33,794 bases of DNA from Methanobrevibacter sp. (GTDB taxonomy: Archaea; Methanobacteriota; Methanobacteria; Methanobacteriales; Methanobacteriaceae), in contig JAUNXN010000005.1 of NCBI GenBank assembly GCA_030539795.1, positions 1 to 33,794 of the forward strand, written 5' to 3'. Each line of letters starts with the position of its first letter. Position 1 is the first letter of the stretch. This document shows positions 8,494 through 17,644 of the stretch, in pieces. The position numbers and the translations under genes are program-made. The notes beneath the pieces are model-generated. The model searched no databases. It was not told the origin of the DNA and was given only the letters and a program-made list of their open reading frames with translations.

Positions 8494-11203
8494 AATTTTT
8501 TTTAATCCAATCGTAAACTCTTTTTGAATTGTTCTTATCAGTATATGTGAAAAATTCATCTACCCGTTTTTTATACTCATCTTCCATTTCACAATCGTTT
8601 TTGATATAGTCATCCAATTTATCAATTAAATCACTTTCTGTTTTAACGATATCTCCAAAGCCCATGGTGTTATAGTCAAAATAGCTTTTTTCGTAGTGAT
8701 AGTCATCATTTGGATGATAGTAAATCACCGGTTTTTTAAGATAAGCAAAATCAAAGAACACAGATGAATAATCAGTGATTAAAACAGAGGAATTGTTGAG
8801 CAAATCCTGATAGGATTCGTCAATGGCCAAATGGACATTATCCGGAATGTCAAATAAATCAATGAATCTCTCATCGCTTTCGCCAATATTCTTAATTAAT
8901 TCAGGATGCGGCTTGAAAGCAACTTTATAATCATCCCTAACTAAATCCGGATTATTTAACAATGAATTTAGATTAGTGAAATACTCTGACTCCAAGAAAG
9001 TCCGTTTATCTCCCCTTAGATACTTCCTCCATGTTGGAATAATCAGAATTTGCTTTTGATTATTCTTTTCCAAATTATCAAAGCGAGGAAAACCGAGATT
9101 TTGAATTATTGATTTGTCATAACCATATCCTTCCTCCAGAAAAGATTCTGATTCCAAATCAGATACCGTAACAATCAATGAGAGATCCTTTTCATATTTA
9201 TACATCCATGAGGAAATGTTATCCTTCGTTACGCCATGCTGGAGCCAGTAGATTTTATAATTGAGCAATCCTGAAATCAAAGGCCTTAAGTCAACATCCT
9301 CATAAAACGGATTTATCACGCTGTCATAGGGGTGTGTTGTGATAATCTTATCCGCATGCAGCATCAATAGCTTATGCTTTTTGGATCCGAACTCCACAAC
9401 ATTGCCTATTTTAGACAACTCCTTAAATCGTTTGCTTTCACGTGAAACGACAAAATATTTTTTAATCTTATCTTTTTGACGGGCAGCATACTTAAATAAA
9501 TGATAAGCGTTATCATCCGCTTCATCAATTCTGTCCTGGAAAAGATAAACTGTTTTGCCTCTCCAATAAGGTAATGTGGCCAAATAATACTGCTTTAATT
9601 TAATAATTTCATTCAAATCATCGCCGGACAAGCCATATTCATTTTGAATATAATCCAAATTGTCAAATTGACTTTTCAACAAATCTATGCTGTCCATTTC
9701 CCGTTTGACATGTGACTTGAATGAATTTGGAATGACATTGAATGCATAATTGTTGTAATAAAGGATGTTTTCCTCAGATATTTTGTATTTGCTCAATTCA
9801 GAAATTTTAACATTTGTTGTGAACGCCGTTCGCAGGAAAAGCTCAACAATATTTTCAGAGTCAAAATTCCTATTGTCGGCATCCCTGTGATATGTGACCT
9901 GAAGCTTGACTTTAGATATTTCCCCTTTTTTAAGGGGCACTTCAACATCGAAATTGAACTTATACTGGAATAGCTTATCCAAAAAGTAGACGTCAGGACG
10001 TGCAGTATATTTTACCTGTGTTGCATCAAAGCGGTCCACTTCCGCATCATCGACATACTTGATGGCTTGAATGGACAAATACCTGTAATCGATTATGCTG
10101 TTTAAAAATCCGGATAACCTTAACTTATCATCGCGAATATCAACAATATCAAACCATATCCTATGAGATCCAAGTGCACTTGGCATATAATCCCCAATTT
10201 TGATTAATACATCGCCATCTGCAACTTCAGTATGTAAATCGCCAGTTTTGAGATAAGCCAAGAATTGTCTGAACCTTTCATCTGTGAAGTTGGTTGAATA
10301 TAATATCACATCCAAATCGATGAAATCCAGAACATCGTATAAATCATTGTAAAACTCCTCAACTTCCTGAGGGTTTAAAATCGATAAGTCTTCACGAACC
10401 ACCCATTGCAGGTCATAGACCAGACTGTACTGAACAAACTTTGGGACATCGCCCTTATTCTCCTTGGCATAATTGAACAGGTAGAGATAGTAATCCTTCA
10501 GCTTATCTGTGAAAAACTCCCTTTGAGTGCTGACATTATCTATTGTTGATGATTCATCGATACGCTTTCGCAAAAAGTATTCTGTAGTGTTTACTACGCC
10601 TAAAAATGGCTTTTCAAGTAATATTTTTGTTAAAACAATCACGTCTTCTGATGATACAACATTTGTCGGAAACTCATATTTGGAGAAGACATCCGATTTT
10701 ATGAAGGCTGAATTGGTGTGAAGCTGCGGGTTATCCGGTTCAGCGTTCAAATCGATTACTCTGGTTTCGCTGAACTTTCCGTTCAGCATGTGCCCCCCGT
10801 TCAAACGCCCGAAAAATGTAATCGGAATGGAGACCACATCAGTTTCATCAAAATGCTCTTCAAAAAACCCGTAAACTTCCTCCAGGGCATTCAATGAAAA
10901 AAAATCGTCGCTGTCTGCAAAATTCACATACTTTGCATTAACGTGTTCAAATCCATTGTTTCGAGCCGCAGCCTGCCCGGCATTTTCCTGATTCAAAACA
11001 ACAATGTTGTCGGGAAATCTTTCCTGATAGCCCAGACAGATTTCACCGCAGTTGTCTTCGCTGCCGTCATTAACCAAAATCAGCTGAACATTATCCTCAA
11101 ATCCTATGGTCTGGTTAACTATTGAATCGATGGCCTGATTTAAATAATCTCCAGTATTGTAAATTGCCATTACAATTGCGAATTCAAATCTCTTTTCAGC
11201 CAT
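8492..11203 (-). CDS. Bifunctional GT2 glycosyltransferase / CDP-glycerol glycerophosphotransferase-like protein (paralog)
   Basis: The 903-residue protein has the same layout as the one at 890-3568. It has a GT2 domain (FAIVMAIYNTGDYLNQA, a DGSED variant of the DDGS motif, GQAAARNNG, DSDD), a long middle region, and a TagF-like domain with LQHGVTKDN, LGFPRFDN, IPTWRKYL, FKPHPE and ITDYSSVFFDFAYLKKPVIYY. Note that the first acidic motif reads NDGS instead of DDGS. The family builds phosphate-linked surface polymers; the actual sugar and polyol are unknown. ATG 11203 is chosen over the in-frame TTG 11209 because GGGTGG at 11219-11214 is spaced 10 nt from it and only 4 from the TTG. It is a single-gene unit with its own promoter, divergent from the adhesin gene at 11437. 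Confidence 0.85.
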   Translation of the reverse strand: MAEKRFEFAIVMAIYNTGDYLNQAIDSIVNQTIGFEDNVQLILVNDGSEDNCGEICLGYQERFPDNIVVLNQENAGQAAARNNGFEHVNAKYVNFADSDDFFSLNALEEVYGFFEEHFDETDVVSIPITFFGRLNGGHMLNGKFSETRVIDLNAEPDNPQLHTNSAFIKSDVFSKYEFPTNVVSSEDVIVLTKILLEKPFLGVVNTTEYFLRKRIDESSTIDNVSTQREFFTDKLKDYYLYLFNYAKENKGDVPKFVQYSLVYDLQWVVREDLSILNPQEVEEFYNDLYDVLDFIDLDVILYSTNFTDERFRQFLAYLKTGDLHTEVADGDVLIKIGDYMPSALGSHRIWFDIVDIRDDKLRLSGFLNSIIDYRYLSIQAIKYVDDAEVDRFDATQVKYTARPDVYFLDKLFQYKFNFDVEVPLKKGEISKVKLQVTYHRDADNRNFDSENIVELFLRTAFTTNVKISELSKYKISEENILYYNNYAFNVIPNSFKSHVKREMDSIDLLKSQFDNLDYIQNEYGLSGDDLNEIIKLKQYYLATLPYWRGKTVYLFQDRIDEADDNAYHLFKYAARQKDKIKKYFVVSRESKRFKELSKIGNVVEFGSKKHKLLMLHADKIITTHPYDSVINPFYEDVDLRPLISGLLNYKIYWLQHGVTKDNISSWMYKYEKDLSLIVTVSDLESESFLEEGYGYDKSIIQNLGFPRFDNLEKNNQKQILIIPTWRKYLRGDKRTFLESEYFTNLNSLLNNPDLVRDDYKVAFKPHPELIKNIGESDERFIDLFDIPDNVHLAIDESYQDLLNNSSVLITDYSSVFFDFAYLKKPVIYYHPNDDYHYEKSYFDYNTMGFGDIVKTESDLIDKLDDYIKNDCEMEDEYKKRVDEFFTYTDKNNSKRVYDWIKKN

Positions 11204-11213
11204 GTTCAATTAA

Positions 11214-11256
11214 CCACCCAATAATTTAAAAAAAAGTTCATTGATAATATATAAAA
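11214..11256 (-). promoter_or_regulatory. Promoter and ribosome site of minus-strand GT2-TagF gene
   Basis: On the minus strand TTTTATATATTAT lies at about 11255-11243, predicting a start near 11223, and GGGTGG at 11219-11214 precedes ATG 11203. The 227-bp divergent region 11210-11436 holds only this and the opposite promoter. Confidence 0.5.
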
Positions 11257-11372
11257 TTTATTAAATATTTAAAAGTTACTCAACAAAATAAAACCATTAA
11301 ACTTCCTGTTTAATCAAAATAATTCTTAAAAAAGAGATTCAGTTAAAATAGCCACTTTAAATTTAAAAAAAA

Positions 11373-11432
11373 TTTTATATTAGAAGACGAATATACACAA
11401 TTATCATACTAAACAAAAAAAATATTTGGAGG
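11373..11432 (+). promoter_or_regulatory. Promoter and ribosome site of adhesin-like gene 11437
   Basis: An A-rich run (BRE-like) precedes TTTTATATTAG at 11373-11383; transcription should begin near 11403. A perfect GGAGG at 11428-11432 lies 4 nt before the ATG at 11437. Confidence 0.55.
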
Positions 11433-11436
11433 AAAC

Positions 11437-14400
11437 ATGAATCTTAAAAGATTAACTATCATTGTCTTGATTTTGCTGTGCCTTTTAAGCATCGGCGCAG
11501 CCAGTGCAGATGAAAATGTTACTGTGCAAGACAACACAACACAGGAAATTATAAAAACATCGGATTATACTCATTGGATTGAAATACCCGAAGGAAACTG
11601 CACAAGCTTTGATAACGGAATGGAATTAAGAGACCTTCCAAAAGATGCTTCCGGAAACATTTCAATGTCAATTGATGGAAATGAAAAGTACAATAAATAC
11701 GTGTACCCAAAAGGAAACAGATATTCCATTGACGCCAAAAAACTGGCTTTCGGAAACCATACTGCCGAAATCAAATACAGCGGCGATGAAAAATACGAAG
11801 GATTTATAAAAACATCTTCATTCAATTATGTGCCTGTAATCGTTGATGTGCCGGATGAAGTTGAAATAGACAACAACTATGGAAATTCAATCAAAATTTA
11901 CATTGCAGACGGAGTCACAGGCAACATCAAGATTGTAATCGACGGTAAAACCTACCTGAATCACGCAATAAACAGCGACATTCTTGAAGAAGATTGGGAT
12001 ACAGGAGAATTTTACATTACAGTCGGCTTAGATGAATTATCCTATAAGAAACACGCTTATCAGGTTACATATTCAAAAGGAAACCAGAAAGGTTTTACCA
12101 AATCAGGATTATTTAACGTGAGCTACTTATTTTCAATTACCAATGACTATGAAAATGACAATATCACTTATGGTGAAAGTCTTGATTTTTCATTCAACCT
12201 TCCAGAAAATGCAAATTCAAATTTAACAATTGAATTAAACAATAGAACATACTATACTCCCCTCATATATGGTAATGGACATATGACATTGTCTGATTTT
12301 GATTTAGGTGAAAATATCATAAAATGCACCTATAAAGACAAAAATCTTCCACAAAAGACAGCCATAAAAACAATCAACGTCAAACCGAACCTAACTGCCC
12401 CTAAAACAATTGCATACAACGATGACCAAAATATAAGTTTAAAGATTCCAAATACATTAACCGGCAACTTAACTGCATTAATTAATGATAAGAAATACCA
12501 AACCCCAATCGTTAATGGAAGCGCAAGCATTTCGCTCAACAATTTAACACCTGGAACATATGATGTAAATGTGATAAGCAATTATGCACAACTAAATTAC
12601 ACAATGACAGTCCTGCCTAACTTAAAACTACCTTCTAAAATTTATAACCAGGAAACCTATAATCTTACATTCACTGCTCCGGAATATTTCAATGGAATTT
12701 TGCAGTTAAACGGCATGATAAATGACAATATTTCTGTCACCAACGGAACAGCAGTGATTCCAATTGAAAACTTAAGTGAAGGGGATTACCAGCTAGAAGC
12801 AGTATACTTTGAAAATAACACTCCAATTTATAATTGGAAGTTTAACACAACATTATCAAGCGAAAGTCCAAATTGGGAACTGGAACTTGATTTTCCAGAT
12901 GAAATCAGTAAATTTTATTACATCTTCGAAGATGTGATTGTGAAAACCCTACCCGGCATCATTGAAGGAGATTTAATATTATACATTGACAATGAACAGT
13001 ATTCTTCTAAACACATCTATGATTTATTTGAATACCCCTTCCAAATTGATCCCGAATCAATAGGTTTAGGAAATCATACGCTTACACTCGCATACTCCGG
13101 AGACGGCTATCTTCAACCAATCAACAAAACCAAAACCTTTGAAATAAAAAATGTAACCATCCAGATGAGCGAAACAAATGAAAGGATTATTGTTACTACT
13201 TCAAATAATGATAAAGGAACAATTACCGTTAATGTTGATGGAAAATTATTCAAAACCGTTAAAATTACCCCTGATGACTGGGAAGACTACAATCAAATTA
13301 CAATCAAATTAAATGAATACAAAAATCAGAACGTTGAGGTAATCTACTCTGGAAAATACGGCAAAATCAATAAAACATTTAACGTTACCCCAACATACAT
13401 GATTTACTTACGCACTGACACATATGATTTTGAAGAAACATATGACTTTGATTTGACTGCACCGACAGACCTGGCCAATGAAATTACCATATCAATTGAC
13501 GGGAAAATTATAGAAAATGTTTCACCTAAAGACCTGGATGAAGACGGATATTACTATATAGACCTTCCAAAATTAGCCCCCGGCAAACATCTTCTTGTTG
13601 CAGACTATCCTGGAGACAGCAAATATCCACAAAAATCTTTTAATGAGACATTTAGCGTATTTTCACAAATTAAAGCTCCATACTGGCTATACTATGGGGA
13701 AACCGACTTTGTAACATTGACATTGCCTGAAGACGGTGCGGGAAATCTCACACTCTACATCAAAGATGAAAACGGCAGATACCAATTATACAACACAACC
13801 GAAATGAGCAAAGGATTAGCGAAAATGCCCCTTCCAAACTCCGAAATAAGCAGCTATGATTATAAGGCATCATTTAAAGGAAATTATTACGTTGAAGATT
13901 TTACCGACAAAATGTATGTCAGACTGCATTTGACCTGTCCTAATGAAATGACATGGGGCGAGGACGAATACATCACCCTTAACTGCAACAATATTACTGA
14001 CGGATACCTTCTACTTCAAAGCTTTTCTGGTGATTACTATGCCTCAGTTAGGTTTAACGGAAGTGAAGCTAAAATATCACTTAAAAACCTGGATATTGGA
14101 GATTACTCAGACGGATATTTGGTCGGCGTGCTTTATGAAAAAGGAAAATATATTGATGAGGCGGATTTAAGCTTTTATATAAATCCAATCAAATCAAAAT
14201 TGACCGGCGGCAAAAACATAAACATGTACTACAGCGACTCAAAAACATACTCCCTAAAAATCTGGGGAGATTACGGAAAAGTGGTTGGAGCAGGCCAGGT
14301 CGTGACCATCAAAATAGGCAAAAAAACCTTTAAGGTGAAAACCAACAAAAACGGAATTGCCAAACTCAAAATACCAAACACAATCACACCGGGCACATAC

Positions 14401-14730
14401 AAAATCAAAGCGACATACCACGGAACAACTGTTACAAAAACCTTGAAAGTCAAGAAAGTCCTATCCCTTAAAGCCGTCAAGGTCAAAAAGTCAGCCAAAA
14501 AACTGATATTGACAGCAACCCTTAAAAAAGGCAAAAAAGCAATCAAAAACGCAAAAGTAACCTTCAAGTTCAACGGAAAAACCTACAAGGCAAAAACCAA
14601 CAAATACGGAATAGCAAAAGTGACAATCAAAAAATCAGTTCTCAAAAAACTCAAGGTAGGCAAAAAAATCAAATACCAAGCAACATACCTGAAGGTAACA
14701 GTCAAAAAAACCGCAAAAGTCAAAAAATAA
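11437..14730 (+). CDS. Large secreted adhesin-like protein with Ig-like repeats and lysine-rich C-terminus
   Basis: The 1097-residue protein starts with a signal peptide (MNLKRLTIIVLILLCLLSIGAASA). About nine Ig-like beta modules of ~100 residues follow, each with recurring marks such as GNHTAEIKYSGDEKY and GNLT or GNIT, many of them N-x-S/T sequons. The main body is acidic. From ~920 it becomes strongly basic: one module ends in KATYHGTTVTKTLKVKK, and the last 90 residues (TATLKKGKKAIKN, FKFNGKTYK, VLKKLKVGKK, YQATYLK) are a Big_1-like module with K at about every third position. No sortase motif or C-terminal membrane helix is seen, so attachment by charge to an anionic wall polymer is an inference. 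The N-terminal half is paralogous to 17645-20824. It has its own promoter and terminator. Confidence 0.8.
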   Translation: MNLKRLTIIVLILLCLLSIGAASADENVTVQDNTTQEIIKTSDYTHWIEIPEGNCTSFDNGMELRDLPKDASGNISMSIDGNEKYNKYVYPKGNRYSIDAKKLAFGNHTAEIKYSGDEKYEGFIKTSSFNYVPVIVDVPDEVEIDNNYGNSIKIYIADGVTGNIKIVIDGKTYLNHAINSDILEEDWDTGEFYITVGLDELSYKKHAYQVTYSKGNQKGFTKSGLFNVSYLFSITNDYENDNITYGESLDFSFNLPENANSNLTIELNNRTYYTPLIYGNGHMTLSDFDLGENIIKCTYKDKNLPQKTAIKTINVKPNLTAPKTIAYNDDQNISLKIPNTLTGNLTALINDKKYQTPIVNGSASISLNNLTPGTYDVNVISNYAQLNYTMTVLPNLKLPSKIYNQETYNLTFTAPEYFNGILQLNGMINDNISVTNGTAVIPIENLSEGDYQLEAVYFENNTPIYNWKFNTTLSSESPNWELELDFPDEISKFYYIFEDVIVKTLPGIIEGDLILYIDNEQYSSKHIYDLFEYPFQIDPESIGLGNHTLTLAYSGDGYLQPINKTKTFEIKNVTIQMSETNERIIVTTSNNDKGTITVNVDGKLFKTVKITPDDWEDYNQITIKLNEYKNQNVEVIYSGKYGKINKTFNVTPTYMIYLRTDTYDFEETYDFDLTAPTDLANEITISIDGKIIENVSPKDLDEDGYYYIDLPKLAPGKHLLVADYPGDSKYPQKSFNETFSVFSQIKAPYWLYYGETDFVTLTLPEDGAGNLTLYIKDENGRYQLYNTTEMSKGLAKMPLPNSEISSYDYKASFKGNYYVEDFTDKMYVRLHLTCPNEMTWGEDEYITLNCNNITDGYLLLQSFSGDYYASVRFNGSEAKISLKNLDIGDYSDGYLVGVLYEKGKYIDEADLSFYINPIKSKLTGGKNINMYYSDSKTYSLKIWGDYGKVVGAGQVVTIKIGKKTFKVKTNKNGIAKLKIPNTITPGTYKIKATYHGTTVTKTLKVKKVLSLKAVKVKKSAKKLILTATLKKGKKAIKNAKVTFKFNGKTYKAKTNKYGIAKVTIKKSVLKKLKVGKKIKYQATYLKVTVKKTAKVKK
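14533..14639 (+). repeat. Near-identical 107-bp block in lysine-rich module, copy 1
   Basis: 106 of 107 bases match 20627-20733 in the paralog two genes away; the one difference is G at 14590 against A. A further 34-bp match lies upstream, near 14466. The rest of the two genes is far more diverged, which points to gene conversion or recent shuffling of this module. Confidence 0.85.
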
Positions 14731-14760
14731 GGATCAATTCCTTATTTTACTTATTTTTTT
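14726..14760 (+). terminator. Hairpin with embedded stop codon and T7
   Basis: AATAAGGA (14726-14733) pairs with TCCTTATT (14739-14746), and T7 follows at 14754-14760. The TAA stop of the adhesin-like gene (14728-14730) sits inside the left arm. Two weaker palindromes follow (14766-14781 and 14787-14803). Confidence 0.7.
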
Positions 14761-14818
14761 AGAGTCTATAAAATTTTATAGGCTTATTTGATTTTTCATC
14801 AAATCCGGACCGTCTAAA

Positions 14819-14870
14819 ACAATATATATCATTTCATTCAGACCTATATAATATAACATTTTAAGGGAGA
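14819..14870 (+). promoter_or_regulatory. Promoter and ribosome site of three-gene adhesin operon
   Basis: AATATATATC at 14820-14829 is placed to start transcription near 14851, and GGGAGA at 14865-14870 is the ribosome site before ATG 14875. A second TATA-like run at 14843-14855 is too close to the ATG to leave room for that ribosome site. Confidence 0.45.
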
Positions 14871-14874
14871 TAGA

Positions 14875-17631
14875 ATGAAATATGGAAAAACTATTTTGAT
14901 TATCATTTTCATCTTAACATTATTGACGCTCAGCACGGCGTGTGCAGATGAAAATGTTACCGAAAACACTACCTACAGCCCAGATATCCGGGTTCCGGCA
15001 AAGATCTGGAAGGATGGGAACTATAACATTACCATCGAGACAAACGAAGCATCCCAAATAGACATTAGCGGTGCTGTCACATATAACTCAACAGTGAATC
15101 CGGGAAAAACATCGATTCCGATTGAAAACCTCTCAACAGGAAGGCACAGCATCTGCATAAACTCCAATGACACACAAAAGCAGTACAATATCACTGTCTT
15201 AAGGGAAAATCCGCACTGGAATCTGGATTTCACTGAGGAAGAGAGTGAAGAGCTATACGGCCCGCCATGGGATCATGAGTTAATAGGGTCTAGTTTTTGT
15301 ATCCTCAATGCACCTGAAGGCCTTACGGGCAATTTCAGCTTCTATGTAAACAACAGGCTCATCGGCACATGGGATGCCCAGAAATTCCTGTCAGAGCCAT
15401 ATTTTTATGAGGAATATTATGAAGTGGGAACATACAACTACACCATAACCTATTCCGGCGATGACTACTTCTACCCTGCAAGCAAAACCAAAATACGCGA
15501 ATTCACAGAACTCCTGATAACCATTCCGGAAGAAGTCATATTGGGCGATGATGACTACATTCTGATTAAATCAGAATCCCAAATCATAAATGGAAGGCTA
15601 ATTATAAGAATAAACAACAAAACAGTCTATGATAAAAGCAAAATCACAGACATTTACTTCCAATATAACCTGAATCAATTGGAATTGAACAAGCAATATG
15701 ATATTGAAGTGATCTTTACAAGCGCCTACCTCAACAAAACAAAAAAGGCAACCGTAAACGTTACCGACCATATCAGAAATTACGTCACATTCAAGGGAGA
15801 ATACTACTCTGATGTGGACAGTTTCAAATACATCTACGGAAAGGAGAACTACTATAATATCATATCCCCAAAAATCAATCTGAATATCTCCATCGACGGC
15901 AATGAAGTCGAATCAACTTATTACGGTAGCCGTTATATAGTCAATGTAAGTGATTTGGCCCCTGGAACACATAGAATTACAGCCAGCTATGCTGGAAACG
16001 AGAAATATGCGGAAAATACATTCTATAACGATTTTGAAGTGGTCGTAAGGGGAGACTATCCTACAAGCGTAAAGCAGAATGAACTCTGCAACATGCAATT
16101 GACATTGCCTGAAGATGCTGCAGGAAACCTGACAGTCGAGATTGTAAACCTTGACAAAGGCACAAAATATTATAAAAGCATTGAATTAGAAGAACCAAAC
16201 CTGAACATTACCCTTCCAACAGACAATGTGGGACACTATCAGTTCAACTGCTATTTCAATGGAAATTACGAATTAAATGAGATAATGGGCAAATATTTTG
16301 TAAAGGACTTTGCAAAATGGTCATTGAACCATGACTACTGGTTTACATACCTGAACGATTCAGTAATCCTGACCCTGAAGCTGCCTAACGATGGAATCGG
16401 AAATCTGACCGTTGAAGTTAAAAGATATGGGGAGGACTATGCAAATTACACAATTGAAGTGAACAGGACCTGCAAAGTCACATTGCCGACAGACCATATC
16501 GGCGAATACGCCGTGAAAACATCATTTGACGGCAACTACGATTTGAATCCATATGAATACCATTATGAAGTCGATTCCGAATATTTTATAGAAATAATGG
16601 ATGTAATGGGTGACTGTGAATTGGATTACAATTCAAAACATTATGTTTACATTGAACTTCCAAAAGACGGCATCGGCACCTTGACATTGGAAGTGAAATA
16701 CGGCGAAAATGACAATTATACCATTTACAAAAGCGTGAAATTAAATAAGGGAAAGGCTTCAATCAAATTCCCAACCAACCATGTCGGAAAAATATATTAT
16801 AACACATTATATAGTGGAAATTATGAGATCTACAATATCACAGGCGAATCAACAATAATATATCCGATTTATACATTTAAAAATAGCATAGCCACCATAA
16901 TCGCAAACAAGGAACTGAACGGAAACTTCATCGTTACCGACTATATGGCCGGAAAGACATTCACAAAAAGGCTGGCAAACGGTACTGCATCAATCGATTT
17001 GAGAAGTTATGCTAAAAAACTCAACAAGCCAACATCTATCTCTTTGGAGTTCATATCAGATGAAAATGATAACTATTACCTGAGCACCGTTCAGCTTAAT
17101 CCAAACATTAAAGTGGTTGCAAAGAACGTTGTGATGTATTACGGGGATTCCAAAGTATTCAAAGCCAAAATTTACAGAAACGGCAAGGTAGTTGGAAAAG
17201 GAGAAAAGATAACTGTAAAAATAGGATCAAAGACCTACAAGCTAACAACCGACAAGAACGGAATAGTCAAAATAAAAATAACTCAAACTCCAAACAAGTA
17301 CACAATAAGGGTCATTTACAAAGGAATGACCTTTAAAAAGAAACTGACAGTAAAACAGACATTGACACTCAAAAAGGCCACAGTCAAAAAGTCAACAAAA
17401 AAGCTAATCTTAACAGCAACCCTTAAAAAAGGCAAAAAAGCAATCAAGAACAAGAAAATAACCTTCAAGTTCAACGGAAAAACATACAAGACAAAAACCA
17501 ACTCAAAAGGAATAGCAAAAATAACAATCAACAAATCAGTTCTCAAAAAGCTTAAAGTAGGTAAAAAGGTAACTTACCAGGCCACATATCTCAAAACAAC
17601 AGTTAAAAAGACTGCAAAAGTTAAAAAATAA
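14875..17631 (+). CDS. Secreted adhesin-like protein with Ig-like repeats and lysine-rich C-terminus
   Basis: The 918-residue protein starts with a signal peptide (MKYGKTILIIIFILTLLTLSTACA). About seven Ig-like beta modules follow; a motif such as LPEDAAGNLTVEI or LPNDGIGNLTVEV recurs at least four times, each with an N-x-T sequon. The last ~170 residues are basic and mirror the ends of 11437 and 17645: a GKGEKITVKIGSKTYKLTT module, then TATLKKGKKAIKNKKITF, FKFNGKTYK and YQATYLKTTVKKTAKVKK. Family members in gut methanogens are surface-exposed; the ligand is unknown. It opens a three-gene operon, 13 bp from the next gene. Its body is shorter and more diverged than its two neighbours, while the end is conserved. 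Confidence 0.8.
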   Translation: MKYGKTILIIIFILTLLTLSTACADENVTENTTYSPDIRVPAKIWKDGNYNITIETNEASQIDISGAVTYNSTVNPGKTSIPIENLSTGRHSICINSNDTQKQYNITVLRENPHWNLDFTEEESEELYGPPWDHELIGSSFCILNAPEGLTGNFSFYVNNRLIGTWDAQKFLSEPYFYEEYYEVGTYNYTITYSGDDYFYPASKTKIREFTELLITIPEEVILGDDDYILIKSESQIINGRLIIRINNKTVYDKSKITDIYFQYNLNQLELNKQYDIEVIFTSAYLNKTKKATVNVTDHIRNYVTFKGEYYSDVDSFKYIYGKENYYNIISPKINLNISIDGNEVESTYYGSRYIVNVSDLAPGTHRITASYAGNEKYAENTFYNDFEVVVRGDYPTSVKQNELCNMQLTLPEDAAGNLTVEIVNLDKGTKYYKSIELEEPNLNITLPTDNVGHYQFNCYFNGNYELNEIMGKYFVKDFAKWSLNHDYWFTYLNDSVILTLKLPNDGIGNLTVEVKRYGEDYANYTIEVNRTCKVTLPTDHIGEYAVKTSFDGNYDLNPYEYHYEVDSEYFIEIMDVMGDCELDYNSKHYVYIELPKDGIGTLTLEVKYGENDNYTIYKSVKLNKGKASIKFPTNHVGKIYYNTLYSGNYEIYNITGESTIIYPIYTFKNSIATIIANKELNGNFIVTDYMAGKTFTKRLANGTASIDLRSYAKKLNKPTSISLEFISDENDNYYLSTVQLNPNIKVVAKNVVMYYGDSKVFKAKIYRNGKVVGKGEKITVKIGSKTYKLTTDKNGIVKIKITQTPNKYTIRVIYKGMTFKKKLTVKQTLTLKKATVKKSTKKLILTATLKKGKKAIKNKKITFKFNGKTYKTKTNSKGIAKITINKSVLKKLKVGKKVTYQATYLKTTVKKTAKVKK

Positions 17632-17644
17632 CTGGAGAATTAAA

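Noticed and set aside
14766-14803. Two palindromes after the adhesin terminator
   Set aside because: They are short, AT-rich and at the spacing expected by chance in such a spacer; kept only as a note in the terminator entry.
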